Source: Fimenecus sp045593555
Lineage (GTDB): Bacteria > Bacillota > Clostridia > Oscillospirales > Acutalibacteraceae
Direction of reading: 5' to 3'
Assembly: GCA_045593555.1 (NCBI GenBank)
Contig: JAZNWU010000016.1
Coordinates: 1 to 38,867, forward strand
DNA length: 38,867 nt
Numbering within the stretch: the stretch's first letter is position 1; each line of letters opens with the position of its first letter. The position numbers and the translations under genes were made by a program. The notes under the pieces were generated by a model that saw only the letters and a program-made list of their open reading frames with translations, did no database searches and had not been told where the DNA came from. Below, piece after piece: positions 6,572 to 14,568 of this stretch.

Positions 6572-9500
6572 ATGGCAGACAAAAAGACACCCATAGTTAG
6601 AAAAAAGTTAACTATGGACGGTAATACTGCTGCTGCTCACGTATCTTATGCATTTACAGAAGTAGCTGGTATTTACCCAATCACACCATCTTCACCTATG
6701 GCTGACTACGTTGACCAGTGGTCTGCACAGGGAAGAAAGAACATTTTCGGTACACAGGTTAAGGTTGCTGAAATGCAGTCAGAAGCAGGTGCAGCAGGTA
6801 CTGTTCACGGTTCTCTTGCAGCAGGTGCTCTCACAACAACTTATACAGCTTCTCAGGGTCTTCTTCTTATGATTCCTAACATGTATAAGATTGCTGGTGA
6901 ACTCCTTCCTTCAGTTTTCCACGTATCAGCTCGTTGCGTAGCTTCACATGCTCTTAACATTTTCGGTGACCATTCAGACGTTTATGCTTGTCGTCAGACA
7001 GGTTTCGCAATGCTTGCTGAAACAAATACACAGGAAGTTATGGACCTTGGTGCAGTTGCTCACCTTGCAACTATCGAAAGCCGTGTTCCATTCCTTAACT
7101 TCTTCGACGGTTTCCGTACATCTCACGAAATTCAGAAGATTGATATCTGGGATTATGAAGACCTTAAAGAAATGACAAATATGGATGCTGTTAAGGCATT
7201 CAGAAAGCACGCTCTTAACCCAGAACGTCCTGCAACTCGTGGTTCACACGAAAACGGCGATATCTTCTTCCAGCACAGAGAAGCTTGTAACTCATATTAC
7301 GATGCTACTCCTGCTATTGTTGAGAAGTATATGGACAAGGTTAACGAGAAGCTTGGCACAAACTACAAACTCTTCAACTACTATGGTGCACCTGATGCAG
7401 AACGTGTTATCGTTGCTATGGGTTCAATCTGTGACGTTGCTGAAGAAGTTATCGATTACCTTACAGCTAAGGGTGAAAAAGTTGGTCTTGTTAAGGTTCG
7501 TCTTTACAGACCATTCTCAGCTAAGGCATTCGTTGAAGCTATTCCAGAAACAGCTAAGAAGATTGCAGTTCTTGACAGAACAAAGGAACCTGGTTCAATC
7601 GGTGAACCTCTCTTCCTTGATGTAATCGCTGCTCTTAACGAAATGGGCAGAACAGCTAAGGTTTGTGGCGGTCGTTACGGTCTTGGTTCAAAAGACACAC
7701 CTCCATCAAGCATCTTTGCAGTTTATGAACACCTTAACGCTGAAACACCTGCTCGTCAGTTTACACTTGGTATCCACGACGACGTTACACACCTTTCTCT
7801 TGAAGAAAAGCCAGCTCCAAACACAGCTGCTGAAGGCACAATTGAATGTAAGTTCTGGGGTCTTGGCGGTGACGGTACTGTTGGTGCTAACAAAGACTCT
7901 ATCAAGATTATCGGTGACCATACAGACAAGTATGTTCAGGCTTACTTCCAGTATGACTCAAAGAAAACAGGTGGTATTACAATTTCTCACCTTCGTTTCG
8001 GCGACAAGCCAATCAAGAGCCCATACTACATCAATAAGGCTGACTTCGTTGCTTGTCACAACCCATCTTACGTAGAAAAAGGCTTTAAGATGGTTCAGGA
8101 CGTTAAGCCAGGCGGTGTATTCCTTATTAACTGTCAGTGGACTCCTGAAGAACTTGCAACTAAGCTCAACGCTGAAACAAAGAAATATATTGCTGAAAAC
8201 GACATTCAGCTTTACACAGTTAACGCTATTGACCTTGCTGCTCAGATTGGTCTTGGTAAGCGTACAAACACTGTTCTTCAGTCTGCTTTCTTCTCACTTG
8301 CTAAGGTTCTTCCTGCTGAAGAAGCTATCGGCTATATGAAGGAAAAAGCTCAGAAGTTCATGAAGAAGGGTAAAGAAATCGTTGAAATGAACGAAAAGGC
8401 AATCGACGCAGGTGCTTCTGCATATGTTAAGATTGATGTTCCTGCAGATTGGGCAAATGCTACTGACGATGCAGCTCCTGTTGCTTCTGTTGGTGCTGAA
8501 AAGCTTGTTAAGATGGTTGACAACATTATGCTTCCAGTAGGCAAGATGGATGGTGACTCAATTCCTGTTTCTAAGTTTATGGACCACGTTGACGGTCAGT
8601 TTGAACAGGGTGCTGCAGCTTATGAAAAGCGTGGCGTTGCTGTTATGGTTCCTGAATGGGAAGCAAGCACATGTGCTCAGTGTAACAAGTGTTCTTATGT
8701 ATGTCCTCACGCAACAATTCGTCCATACCTTCTTACAGAAGAAGAAGCAGCTAATGCTCCTGAATGTGCACAGATAGTTGACAAGAAGGCTGGTAAGGGC
8801 AAGGGCGTTTACAAGTATTCACTTGCTGTTTCTCCACTTGACTGTATGGGATGTGGCGTATGTATCGGCGTTTGTCCTACAAACTCACTTAAGATGGTTT
8901 CTCGTGAAAGCCAGGACTACAAGCAGGAAGCATTCCAGTACATGGTTGAAAATGTAACAGTTAAAGATGATGTTGCTGATAACACAGTTATCGGTAGCCA
9001 GTACAAGACTCCACTTCTTGAGTTCTCAGGCTCATGTGCAGGTTGTGCTGAAACAGCTTATGCAAGACTTATCACACAGCTCTTTGGTGACAGAATGTAC
9101 ATTTCAAATGCTACAGGTTGTTCATCAATCTGGGGTGGTCCTGCTGCAACATCTCCATATACAACAAACAAAGATGGTCACGGTCCTGCATGGGCTAACT
9201 CTCTCTTTGAAGATAACGCTGAACACGGTTACGGTATGTACCTTGGTCAGAAGGCAATCAGAAATCGTCTTATCGATGATGTTAAGGCTATTCTTGAAAA
9301 CTGCAACACTCCTGAAAATGTAGTTGCAGCTGCTAACGAATACCTTGCAACTCTTGAAGACGGTAGCAAGAACACAGCAGCTACTGAAGCTCTTGTTGCT
9401 GCTCTTGAAGGTTTCGATTGCGATTGCGAAATGAAGAAAGACATTCTTGAAAATAAAGAATACCTTTCAAAGAAATCTGTATGGATTTTCGGTGGTGACG

Positions 9501-10138
9501 GTTGGGCATACGACATCGGTTTCGGTGGTGTTGACCACGTTCTCGCTGCTGGTGAAGATGTAAACATCATGGTATTCGATACTGAAGTTTACTCAAATAC
9601 AGGTGGTCAGGCTTCTAAGGCTTCTAACATCGGTCAGGTTGCACAGTTTGCTGCTGCAGGTAAGGCTATCGCTAAGAAGAGCCTTGCTGAAATCGCAATG
9701 AGCTATGGTTATGTTTACGTAGCACAAATTGCTATGGGTGCTGACAACAACCAGACAATTAAGGCTATCACAGAAGCTGAAGCATACAATGGTCCATCAA
9801 TCATTATCGCTTATGCACCTTGTGAAATGCACTCAATCAAGGGTGGTATGGTTAACTGCCAGGCTGAAATGAAGAAGGCTGTTGACTGTGGTTACTGGAA
9901 TATGTTCCGTTACAATCCAGCTCTCAAGGCACAGGGCAAGAACCCATTCACAATTGACAGTAAGGAAGCTAAGGCAAGCTACCGTGACTTCATCATGAAC
10001 GAAGCACGTTACTCATCACTTTCTCGTGCATTCCCAGAAAGAGCAGAAGTTCTCTTCGCTCAGGCTGAGGAAACAGCTAAGGAAAGATATGAACACCTTA
10101 CTCGTCTTCAGGCTCTCTATGCTCCAAAAGAAGACTAA
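6572..10138 (+). CDS. nifJ: Pyruvate:ferredoxin (flavodoxin) oxidoreductase
   Basis: This 1188-residue homodimeric enzyme oxidatively decarboxylates pyruvate to acetyl-CoA and CO2, reducing ferredoxin; it is the central step of clostridial fermentation. Domains in order: an N-terminal pyrimidine-binding transketolase-like domain (about 1-250), domain II (about 260-400), the gamma/EKR region, and a two-cluster ferredoxin domain. The first cluster uses C701, C704, C707 and C711 (CAQCNKC...CP), and the second C758, C761, C764 and C768. The thiamine-diphosphate domain follows, with SCAGCAETAYARL, GDGWAYDIGFGG (D976) and EVYSNTGGQASKAS. Length equals the usual single-chain form. The ribosome binding site AAGGAGG is near perfect. 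Codon choice is strongly biased, as expected of a highly expressed gene. It is monocistronic, followed by the conserved 3' element and a terminator. Confidence 0.98.
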   Translation: MADKKTPIVRKKLTMDGNTAAAHVSYAFTEVAGIYPITPSSPMADYVDQWSAQGRKNIFGTQVKVAEMQSEAGAAGTVHGSLAAGALTTTYTASQGLLLMIPNMYKIAGELLPSVFHVSARCVASHALNIFGDHSDVYACRQTGFAMLAETNTQEVMDLGAVAHLATIESRVPFLNFFDGFRTSHEIQKIDIWDYEDLKEMTNMDAVKAFRKHALNPERPATRGSHENGDIFFQHREACNSYYDATPAIVEKYMDKVNEKLGTNYKLFNYYGAPDAERVIVAMGSICDVAEEVIDYLTAKGEKVGLVKVRLYRPFSAKAFVEAIPETAKKIAVLDRTKEPGSIGEPLFLDVIAALNEMGRTAKVCGGRYGLGSKDTPPSSIFAVYEHLNAETPARQFTLGIHDDVTHLSLEEKPAPNTAAEGTIECKFWGLGGDGTVGANKDSIKIIGDHTDKYVQAYFQYDSKKTGGITISHLRFGDKPIKSPYYINKADFVACHNPSYVEKGFKMVQDVKPGGVFLINCQWTPEELATKLNAETKKYIAENDIQLYTVNAIDLAAQIGLGKRTNTVLQSAFFSLAKVLPAEEAIGYMKEKAQKFMKKGKEIVEMNEKAIDAGASAYVKIDVPADWANATDDAAPVASVGAEKLVKMVDNIMLPVGKMDGDSIPVSKFMDHVDGQFEQGAAAYEKRGVAVMVPEWEASTCAQCNKCSYVCPHATIRPYLLTEEEAANAPECAQIVDKKAGKGKGVYKYSLAVSPLDCMGCGVCIGVCPTNSLKMVSRESQDYKQEAFQYMVENVTVKDDVADNTVIGSQYKTPLLEFSGSCAGCAETAYARLITQLFGDRMYISNATGCSSIWGGPAATSPYTTNKDGHGPAWANSLFEDNAEHGYGMYLGQKAIRNRLIDDVKAILENCNTPENVVAAANEYLATLEDGSKNTAATEALVAALEGFDCDCEMKKDILENKEYLSKKSVWIFGGDGWAYDIGFGGVDHVLAAGEDVNIMVFDTEVYSNTGGQASKASNIGQVAQFAAAGKAIAKKSLAEIAMSYGYVYVAQIAMGADNNQTIKAITEAEAYNGPSIIIAYAPCEMHSIKGGMVNCQAEMKKAVDCGYWNMFRYNPALKAQGKNPFTIDSKEAKASYRDFIMNEARYSSLSRAFPERAEVLFAQAEETAKERYEHLTRLQALYAPKED

Positions 10139-10159
10139 TTAAAAGTTTTCATATAAGAA

Positions 10160-10226
10160 CCCGACCCGTCAACGCATTAAAAATGCGGACGGGTACCCCG
10201 GAACCTTGTTGTTTCACAATAAAAAA
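10160..10226 (+). repeat. Conserved 3'-UTR element, copy 2 of 3
   Basis: Lies 22 bases after the nifJ stop. Almost identical to copy 1 (single base change in the inner stem, here G, giving a full GCAT/ATGC pairing) and shares the upstream TAAGAA with copy 3. Homology stops at the A tract, where an unrelated terminator stem begins. Confidence 0.85.
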
Positions 10227-10228
10227 TT

Positions 10229-10259
10229 GGACCTATCCGTAAGGGTAGGTCCTTATTTT
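10229..10259 (+). terminator. Terminator of nifJ
   Basis: GGACCTA and TAGGTCC form a seven-pair stem with a ten-base loop, followed by TTATTTTA. It directly follows the conserved repeat. Confidence 0.85.
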
Positions 10260-10264
10260 ATGTA

Positions 10265-10293
10265 TTTACAAAACATATGTTAAATGATAAAAT
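10265..10293 (+). promoter_or_regulatory. Promoter of the 568-residue gene
   Basis: TTTACA (10265-10270), 17 bases, TAAAAT (10288-10293), 27 bases before the start codon. Confidence 0.65.
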
Positions 10294-10320
10294 GAAACAT
10301 AAAGAAAAGGTGGTGTCGAA

Positions 10321-12027
10321 ATGGATATAAGCAAGATTGATTATAATTTTATTGAGATTTTTTCATCTCATTATTCGGTAATTTGTGATGTTTTTGGAAA
10401 TCCTGAAACAAAATCTTTAAGAGAACAGACCAAAATCAGAAATTGGGTTGAAAGAACCTATCTTAACGGAGTCGAATTTCCGAACAATGTAAAAAAATTC
10501 ATTTCAAAAGATTCAAGTAATTCTGACTTTTTTGATTTTCTTAAGTCTTGCTATATTCATGTGGAAAAAGTAGGCACAAAGCAAAAGCAACTTTTTGATA
10601 AAAACGCTGTTGATTTTCCGGAAAATATAAAAAACACACTTTGGCAGATAGTACAAGACGGTTTTTTTGTGTCTGAAACCACTATACTTGACCAAGACAT
10701 TTATATCAATTGTGTGGAAACATCTTCCTGTCGTATAACATTAATCTTAAAAAATATAAGTGGTATTCCTGACGAAACAATTGATTATATTTCTTTTGAC
10801 GGAATCGGTACATTTATAAAAGATGAAGAAGGATATCGTTTAGTCGGTGTCACTTATAATCACGATAAAGAAATTGAACAATCACTTGTTATCCGTTTTT
10901 CAGATGCAGAAATTAAAGAAGAAATATTTAATGCTACATCATCAATTTTCAGCACTGACCCTTGGGATTGTCTTGTAGAAGCTGTTTCAGATATTATTGA
11001 AAAAGAAAAACATATCGGTAAATATTGCTTTAACGAAAAAGAAACGGAACTTTTACCATTATTTAAAGAGTTAAAGGTTTTGCATTGGATGTATAGTGAT
11101 ACACAAACCGTACAATGTGAATTCTCTGTACTTAAATCTTACATAAAAGAATTTAATTTTAATTCTCTTTTAAAAGATTTTGAAAAGTTTGAAAAAACAT
11201 TAAGTAATTGGAACAAACGAATTCAGATGTCTGAACGAATTAAAGCAAAATTAAATCAGGCAAAACATGAGCCTCTTTGGAGAAAAATCTACAATCAGGT
11301 GTTAGAATCACAAGCAGAATATCCGATAAAATCTGATGCTTGTTGCGACAAAAAAGACATAACCGAATTGCGTAATAAGATTCAACATCTTATGGAGTTG
11401 CACGGATATTCCGGCAATTATCCACATTTTGTCAAACACGGTAGTATCGATAAAATCCACCTTGCACAATCATACAATATGAGTTACTTTGTGGGTCATG
11501 AAAAAAATGTCGAGTATCATATTTACTGTAATGAAGAATATTATTCGGAACAGTTTACAATTAAGTTTTTATGTGGCACAGCAATATTGCGTAAAAACAC
11601 AGATATTTATGATGTATTTTCCTGTTTCTTCAATGCAAACGGAAAACGATTCATAAATGAAATAACATATGAAACATGTTTTAATGAATATTCTTTATCC
11701 CATAATTTAAAAAATGTTGCCCGTATAGCCGTAAAGAAAGCTGAACTTACCAAACTAACCAAAGAAGAACGCGAAATATACGATAGCAACAAAATTGTTT
11801 CAATACCAATGATATTGTTCGGTGCATTGTTTATGGGTTTATTATTCGGAATTCTTATGACACTTGGAATGATGCTTGTTTGCGCAATTATTACACTTGT
11901 CGTTGCAGGTCCACAAGAAATTTTACCAATGATAATGGAAATGCCTTGGTTGTGTGTCTTTATATTCTGCGTTGTTGGTTTTGGTGGTGCTATGAGTATT
12001 GTCAATTTCCTTGCAGAAAGAAAATAA
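10321..12027 (+). CDS. Uncharacterised 568-residue protein with two C-terminal membrane helices
   Basis: I do not recognise the family. The ATG follows AAAAGGTGGTGTCGAA, a clear ribosome binding site. About 485 residues are soluble, rich in Asp, Glu, Lys and Phe, without an obvious signal peptide or catalytic motif. A probable helical stretch lies near residues 280-330, and a KKDITELRNKIQHLMELHGYSG segment could be amphipathic. The C-terminus has two hydrophobic spans (VSIPMILFGALFMGLLFGI onward, and MPWLCVFIFCVVGFGGAM) separated by a short loop. That makes it a tail-anchored membrane protein with a large cytoplasmic portion. It has its own promoter and terminator. Codon use is less biased than nifJ and richer in AAA/AAT, as in the accessory genes downstream. 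Confidence 0.85.
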   Translation: MDISKIDYNFIEIFSSHYSVICDVFGNPETKSLREQTKIRNWVERTYLNGVEFPNNVKKFISKDSSNSDFFDFLKSCYIHVEKVGTKQKQLFDKNAVDFPENIKNTLWQIVQDGFFVSETTILDQDIYINCVETSSCRITLILKNISGIPDETIDYISFDGIGTFIKDEEGYRLVGVTYNHDKEIEQSLVIRFSDAEIKEEIFNATSSIFSTDPWDCLVEAVSDIIEKEKHIGKYCFNEKETELLPLFKELKVLHWMYSDTQTVQCEFSVLKSYIKEFNFNSLLKDFEKFEKTLSNWNKRIQMSERIKAKLNQAKHEPLWRKIYNQVLESQAEYPIKSDACCDKKDITELRNKIQHLMELHGYSGNYPHFVKHGSIDKIHLAQSYNMSYFVGHEKNVEYHIYCNEEYYSEQFTIKFLCGTAILRKNTDIYDVFSCFFNANGKRFINEITYETCFNEYSLSHNLKNVARIAVKKAELTKLTKEEREIYDSNKIVSIPMILFGALFMGLLFGILMTLGMMLVCAIITLVVAGPQEILPMIMEMPWLCVFIFCVVGFGGAMSIVNFLAERK

Positions 12028-12060
12028 TAAGAATGTTATTAATATATAATATGAAAATAA

Positions 12061-12096
12061 GACCTCACTCGAAAGAGTGAGGTCCTTAATTTTTTA
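12061..12096. terminator. Bidirectional terminator between the 568-residue gene and the XRE gene
   Basis: Perfect ten-pair stem GACCTCACTC/GAGTGAGGTC with loop GAAA, flanked by an A-rich stretch and CTTAATTTTTT. It serves both converging genes. Confidence 0.92.
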
Positions 12097-12113
12097 AGTA
12101 ACAAAAATCAACC

Positions 12114-12350
12114 TTATTCAAATAATTCATTTATACTTACTTCGAGAATTTGGGCTGCTGCATAAATCTCTTTATCAGTTGCAATTCTCACCTGACCTTC
12201 AAGTTTAGAGTAACTTGTTGGGTTTATATCGCACCCCAATGTTTGCATTTTTGAAATAAAATCTTTTTGCTTAATCTTCTTATCTTTTCTTAATTCCTCT
12301 ATTTTTCTGCCTACTATGTTAACATCACCATAATTTTTTCGCATTTTCAT
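12114..12350 (-). CDS. XRE-family transcriptional regulator
   Basis: A 78-residue Cro/C1-type helix-turn-helix protein: VGRKIEELRKDKKIKQKDFI, a slightly long turn, NPTSYSKLEGQVRIATDKEI, then YAAAQILEVSINELFE. The insert between helices 2 and 3 (MQTLGCDI) is of a type seen in a subgroup of clostridial XRE regulators. It is divergent from the 132-residue gene at 12468. Identical ATTCT-N5-AGAAT palindromes lie on each side of the shared promoter region, so it probably represses both itself and that neighbour. That function is inference from layout. Confidence 0.85.
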   Translation of the reverse strand: MKMRKNYGDVNIVGRKIEELRKDKKIKQKDFISKMQTLGCDINPTSYSKLEGQVRIATDKEIYAAAQILEVSINELFE

Positions 12351-12370
12351 AAAATCACAACCTACACATT

Positions 12371-12453
12371 ATTCTATATGAGAATTATATGTATTTTTTA
12401 TGTTGACTTAATTCCGTAAAAGATTTAAAATATAAATAATTCTAAAAAAGAAT
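12371..12453. promoter_or_regulatory. Pair of ATTCT-N5-AGAAT palindromes (12371-12385 and 12439-12453)
   Basis: Two identical half-site pairs with identical five-base spacing, 68 bases apart, bracket the divergent promoters. The left site covers the leader of the XRE gene. The right one sits between the -10 and the ribosome binding site of the 132-residue gene. Confidence 0.6.
12403..12431 (+). promoter_or_regulatory. Promoter of the 132-residue gene
   Basis: TTGACT (12403-12408), 17 bases, TAAAAT (12426-12431), just upstream of the right-hand palindrome. Confidence 0.7.
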
Positions 12454-12467
12454 TATTAGGTGATGTA

Positions 12468-12866
12468 ATGCAATATGAACTATATGAACAAATACTTGAT
12501 AACAAAAAGAAAATATTGTTTTATAGATTAGAAACCAACAATTTGAAAGCAATATCAATTTATATGGAACAAAATGAATTAGATAGCAATTCAAAATATA
12601 TTATAATTAACAACCATCCTTCAAATCCAATAAACTATTTACAATTAGGATTTATTTATCCACCATCCAAAAGCGAACTCTATGATATCATTTTTGAGTG
12701 TAAACTCGCAAAAGAATATTATCGTCAACTCAAAGAAAATGATTTTGATGACTGCTATCTGAATTGTGAAATATCTAAAAAACTATCAAATAATATTTTT
12801 AATATTGCCAAGTTGCAAACAGATATATATTTTGAAAAGTATAATTATAATGGTAAGACTAAATAA
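12468..12866 (+). CDS. Uncharacterised 132-residue protein
   Basis: I do not recognise this protein. It starts at an ATG with TTAGGTGATGTA upstream. It is a soluble, Asn/Lys/Tyr-rich chain without signal peptide, membrane span or metal motif. A probable beta segment (KILFYRLETNNLKAISIYM) precedes an alpha-rich half containing LYDIIFECKLAKEYYRQLKE. It is strongly AT-rich with AAT/AAA/TAT codons, unlike the conserved metabolic genes around it, which suggests recent acquisition. It is divergent from an XRE regulator with matched palindromes, the layout of a regulator-target pair. A phage-derived or toxin-like role is possible but unproven. Confidence 0.7.
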   Translation: MQYELYEQILDNKKKILFYRLETNNLKAISIYMEQNELDSNSKYIIINNHPSNPINYLQLGFIYPPSKSELYDIIFECKLAKEYYRQLKENDFDDCYLNCEISKKLSNNIFNIAKLQTDIYFEKYNYNGKTK

Positions 12867-12880
12867 ATTGTCGGAACACC

Positions 12881-12925
12881 GTAGTCGGCGTCCCCAACAA
12901 CGCAGGCATAGAAGCCTGCCACTAC
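12881..12925. repeat. REP-like hairpin
   Basis: GTAGT (12881-12885) pairs with ACTAC (12921-12925), and inside it GCAGGC (12902-12907) pairs with GCCTGC (12914-12919). The GTAG...CTAC ends resemble the palindrome at 34701-34750. It may end transcription of the preceding gene, although no clean T tract follows. Confidence 0.55.
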
Positions 12926-12969
12926 ATAATTGCTCTTTCTTTACCTTTTACACTTAACATATTTTCCTG

Positions 12970-12998
12970 TTGACTTTTATAAAAATAGCATATACAAT
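12970..12998 (+). promoter_or_regulatory. Promoter of the zinc-ribbon gene
   Basis: TTGACT (12970-12975), 17 bases, TACAAT (12993-12998), about 30 bases before the start codon. Confidence 0.75.
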
Positions 12999-13029
12999 TT
13001 ATATGTAATCTATTTGGTAAGGTGATAAT

Positions 13030-13545
13030 ATGAAAAGATGTCCTAACTGTTCGGCAGTTTTTGAAGATAATATGCAGATAAAATGTACAAACTGTGGTAG
13101 CGACCTTGTTGAAATGCCACAGCAACAGCCTGTATATAACAATATTCCACCACAGAATAATTATTCTAATTACAACGCATATAATTCACAGTTTAAAATA
13201 TGTCCTAATTGTGGCAACCATTGTGACCCAAGAGCTGTAATTTGTGTAAAATGCGGAATTCAGTTTGCAGATGTGCTTAATAAACCAAAAGCAGATGATA
13301 ACCCATCATCTATTCTTAAAGTTTTATGCTTCTTTATCCCTATTCTCGGCTTGATTCTCTATCTTGTAAACACAAATGAAAAGCCTGTAAGTGCAAAAGC
13401 ATACGGCAAATTAGCTCTTATCGGCTTTATCGTTGGAATTGTTGCATATGTACTTGCAATTGTTCTCGGTATTGTCCTTTCTTTTGTAGGACTTTCCTCT
13501 CCACCATCTATCACAGTCTATCCTGAATCCGGATTCTTTTATTAA
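13030..13545 (+). CDS. Double zinc-ribbon membrane protein
   Basis: A 171-residue protein with two small zinc ribbons: CPNC...CTNC within residues 4-25 and CPNCGNHC...CVKC within about 58-79. They are joined by a Pro/Gln/Asn-rich linker (PQQQPVYNNIPPQNNYSNYN). The C-terminal half has two hydrophobic spans: ILKVLCFFIPILGLILYLV and LALIGFIVGIVAYVLAIVLGI. The fold plan, ribbons plus linker plus membrane helices, is common in Firmicutes and usually annotated zinc-ribbon domain protein without known function. A start ATG follows AAGGTGATAAT. It ends before a bidirectional terminator. No partner gene is evident. Confidence 0.88.
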   Translation: MKRCPNCSAVFEDNMQIKCTNCGSDLVEMPQQQPVYNNIPPQNNYSNYNAYNSQFKICPNCGNHCDPRAVICVKCGIQFADVLNKPKADDNPSSILKVLCFFIPILGLILYLVNTNEKPVSAKAYGKLALIGFIVGIVAYVLAIVLGIVLSFVGLSSPPSITVYPESGFFY

Positions 13546-13560
13546 TTGACAAAAAAACAA

Positions 13561-13596
13561 ACCACCTGAAGAAAATTTTTCAGGTGGTCTTTTTTG
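13561..13596. terminator. Bidirectional terminator between the zinc-ribbon gene and mltG
   Basis: ACCACCTGAA (13561-13570) pairs with TTCAGGTGGT (13579-13588). CTTTTTTG follows on plus and an A-rich run precedes it for the minus direction. Confidence 0.92.
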
Positions 13597-13600
13597 TGTT

Positions 13601-14452
13601 TTAATTTCCCGTGAGTCTGTCTTTATTTGCTTGCCAGAATGCATTATGTTCTGAAAAAGTATTGGAATACTTTGCTTCATATGGTGGGATAGTTCCAACG
13701 ATAAAATAAAGATATTCTGTATCTTCAGGTGACAATGCTGCATCAATTGACATCATACCCGGACTACATATCGGCCCTGCCATAAGACCTGAACATTGAT
13801 AGGTGTCGTAAAATGTTGAAAAATATTCATATTTATCAGGATAAATCAGTTTAATGACACCATTACAATACTTTATAGTCGGGTCACACTGAAACCTCAT
13901 TCCAACATTCAATCTATTATGAAGAACTGACGAAATCATATATCTTTGCTCATCAAGTTTTGCTTCTTTTTCAATAATGGACGCCAAAGTGAGAATTTCG
14001 TGAAGTGAATAACCACTTTCCTGCACCATCAGCATAAAAGTATCGTCAAATTGCTGTTTTGTGCCATTAAGGAGCATTATGATGATTTCCTGAACACTTG
14101 CTGTTTCAGGAATTTCATAAGTCAACGGGAAGAAATATCCCTCAAGATAAAAACATACATTTTCTTCATTTTGCAAGCCATTAAGAAATGGGTATTGAGT
14201 AGTATCAAGCCACTTGTAATATGTCTGACATGCTTCTATAAATTCTTCTGAAGTGCAAAGACCTTTTTCTTCCAAAAGCCAGGAAATTCGCACAAGTGTA
14301 TATCCCTCGGGAATCGTTACGGTAACAGTCGGCACCTGAGTTGTAGTTTCTGTTACAGGCTCTGTTGTAGGCTCTTCAAAAGTTCCACCACAAGCAGCAA
14401 ATATAAAAATAATTGAAAATACAAGCAATACTGAAATAAACTTCTTTAACAT
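13601..14452 (-). CDS. mltG: Endolytic murein transglycosylase MltG, lipoprotein form
   Basis: A 283-residue MltG/YceG-family protein that cleaves nascent glycan strands in the cell wall. The N-terminus is a lipoprotein signal: MLKKFISVLLVFSIIFIFAA then C21, followed by a Thr/Glu/Pro-rich spacer (about 24-45). A LysM-like segment (VTIPEGYTLVRISWLLEEKG) precedes the catalytic core, where ASIIEKEA places the catalytic glutamate at E161. NRLNVGMRFQCDPTIKY and GPICSPGMMSIDAALSP are further family blocks. It is shorter than typical MltG and anchored by lipid rather than a membrane helix. It stands alone on the minus strand, downstream of the hydrogenase operon and its terminator. Confidence 0.93.
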   Translation of the reverse strand: MLKKFISVLLVFSIIFIFAACGGTFEEPTTEPVTETTTQVPTVTVTIPEGYTLVRISWLLEEKGLCTSEEFIEACQTYYKWLDTTQYPFLNGLQNEENVCFYLEGYFFPLTYEIPETASVQEIIIMLLNGTKQQFDDTFMLMVQESGYSLHEILTLASIIEKEAKLDEQRYMISSVLHNRLNVGMRFQCDPTIKYCNGVIKLIYPDKYEYFSTFYDTYQCSGLMAGPICSPGMMSIDAALSPEDTEYLYFIVGTIPPYEAKYSNTFSEHNAFWQANKDRLTGN

Positions 14453-14516
14453 TATAAAACCTTTCTCTTACACACTAATACCTACATAGTATATAACAAA
14501 TCCACAGAAAATACAA

Positions 14517-14547
14517 GACGGGAAGTACATCCACTGCACTCCCCGTC
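14517..14547 (-). terminator. Terminator of the hydrogenase operon
   Basis: On the minus strand GACGGGGAGT pairs with ACTTCCCGTC (one G-U pair), followed by TTGTATTTTC. The same site on the plus strand has an A-C mismatch, which favours the minus direction. Confidence 0.75.
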
Positions 14548-14568
14548 TGATTTTATTTATTCAAGAAA

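Noticed and set aside
7185..9570. Several long open frames within nifJ on both strands
   Set aside because: They are by-products of the strong codon bias of nifJ; no ribosome binding sites or family motifs.
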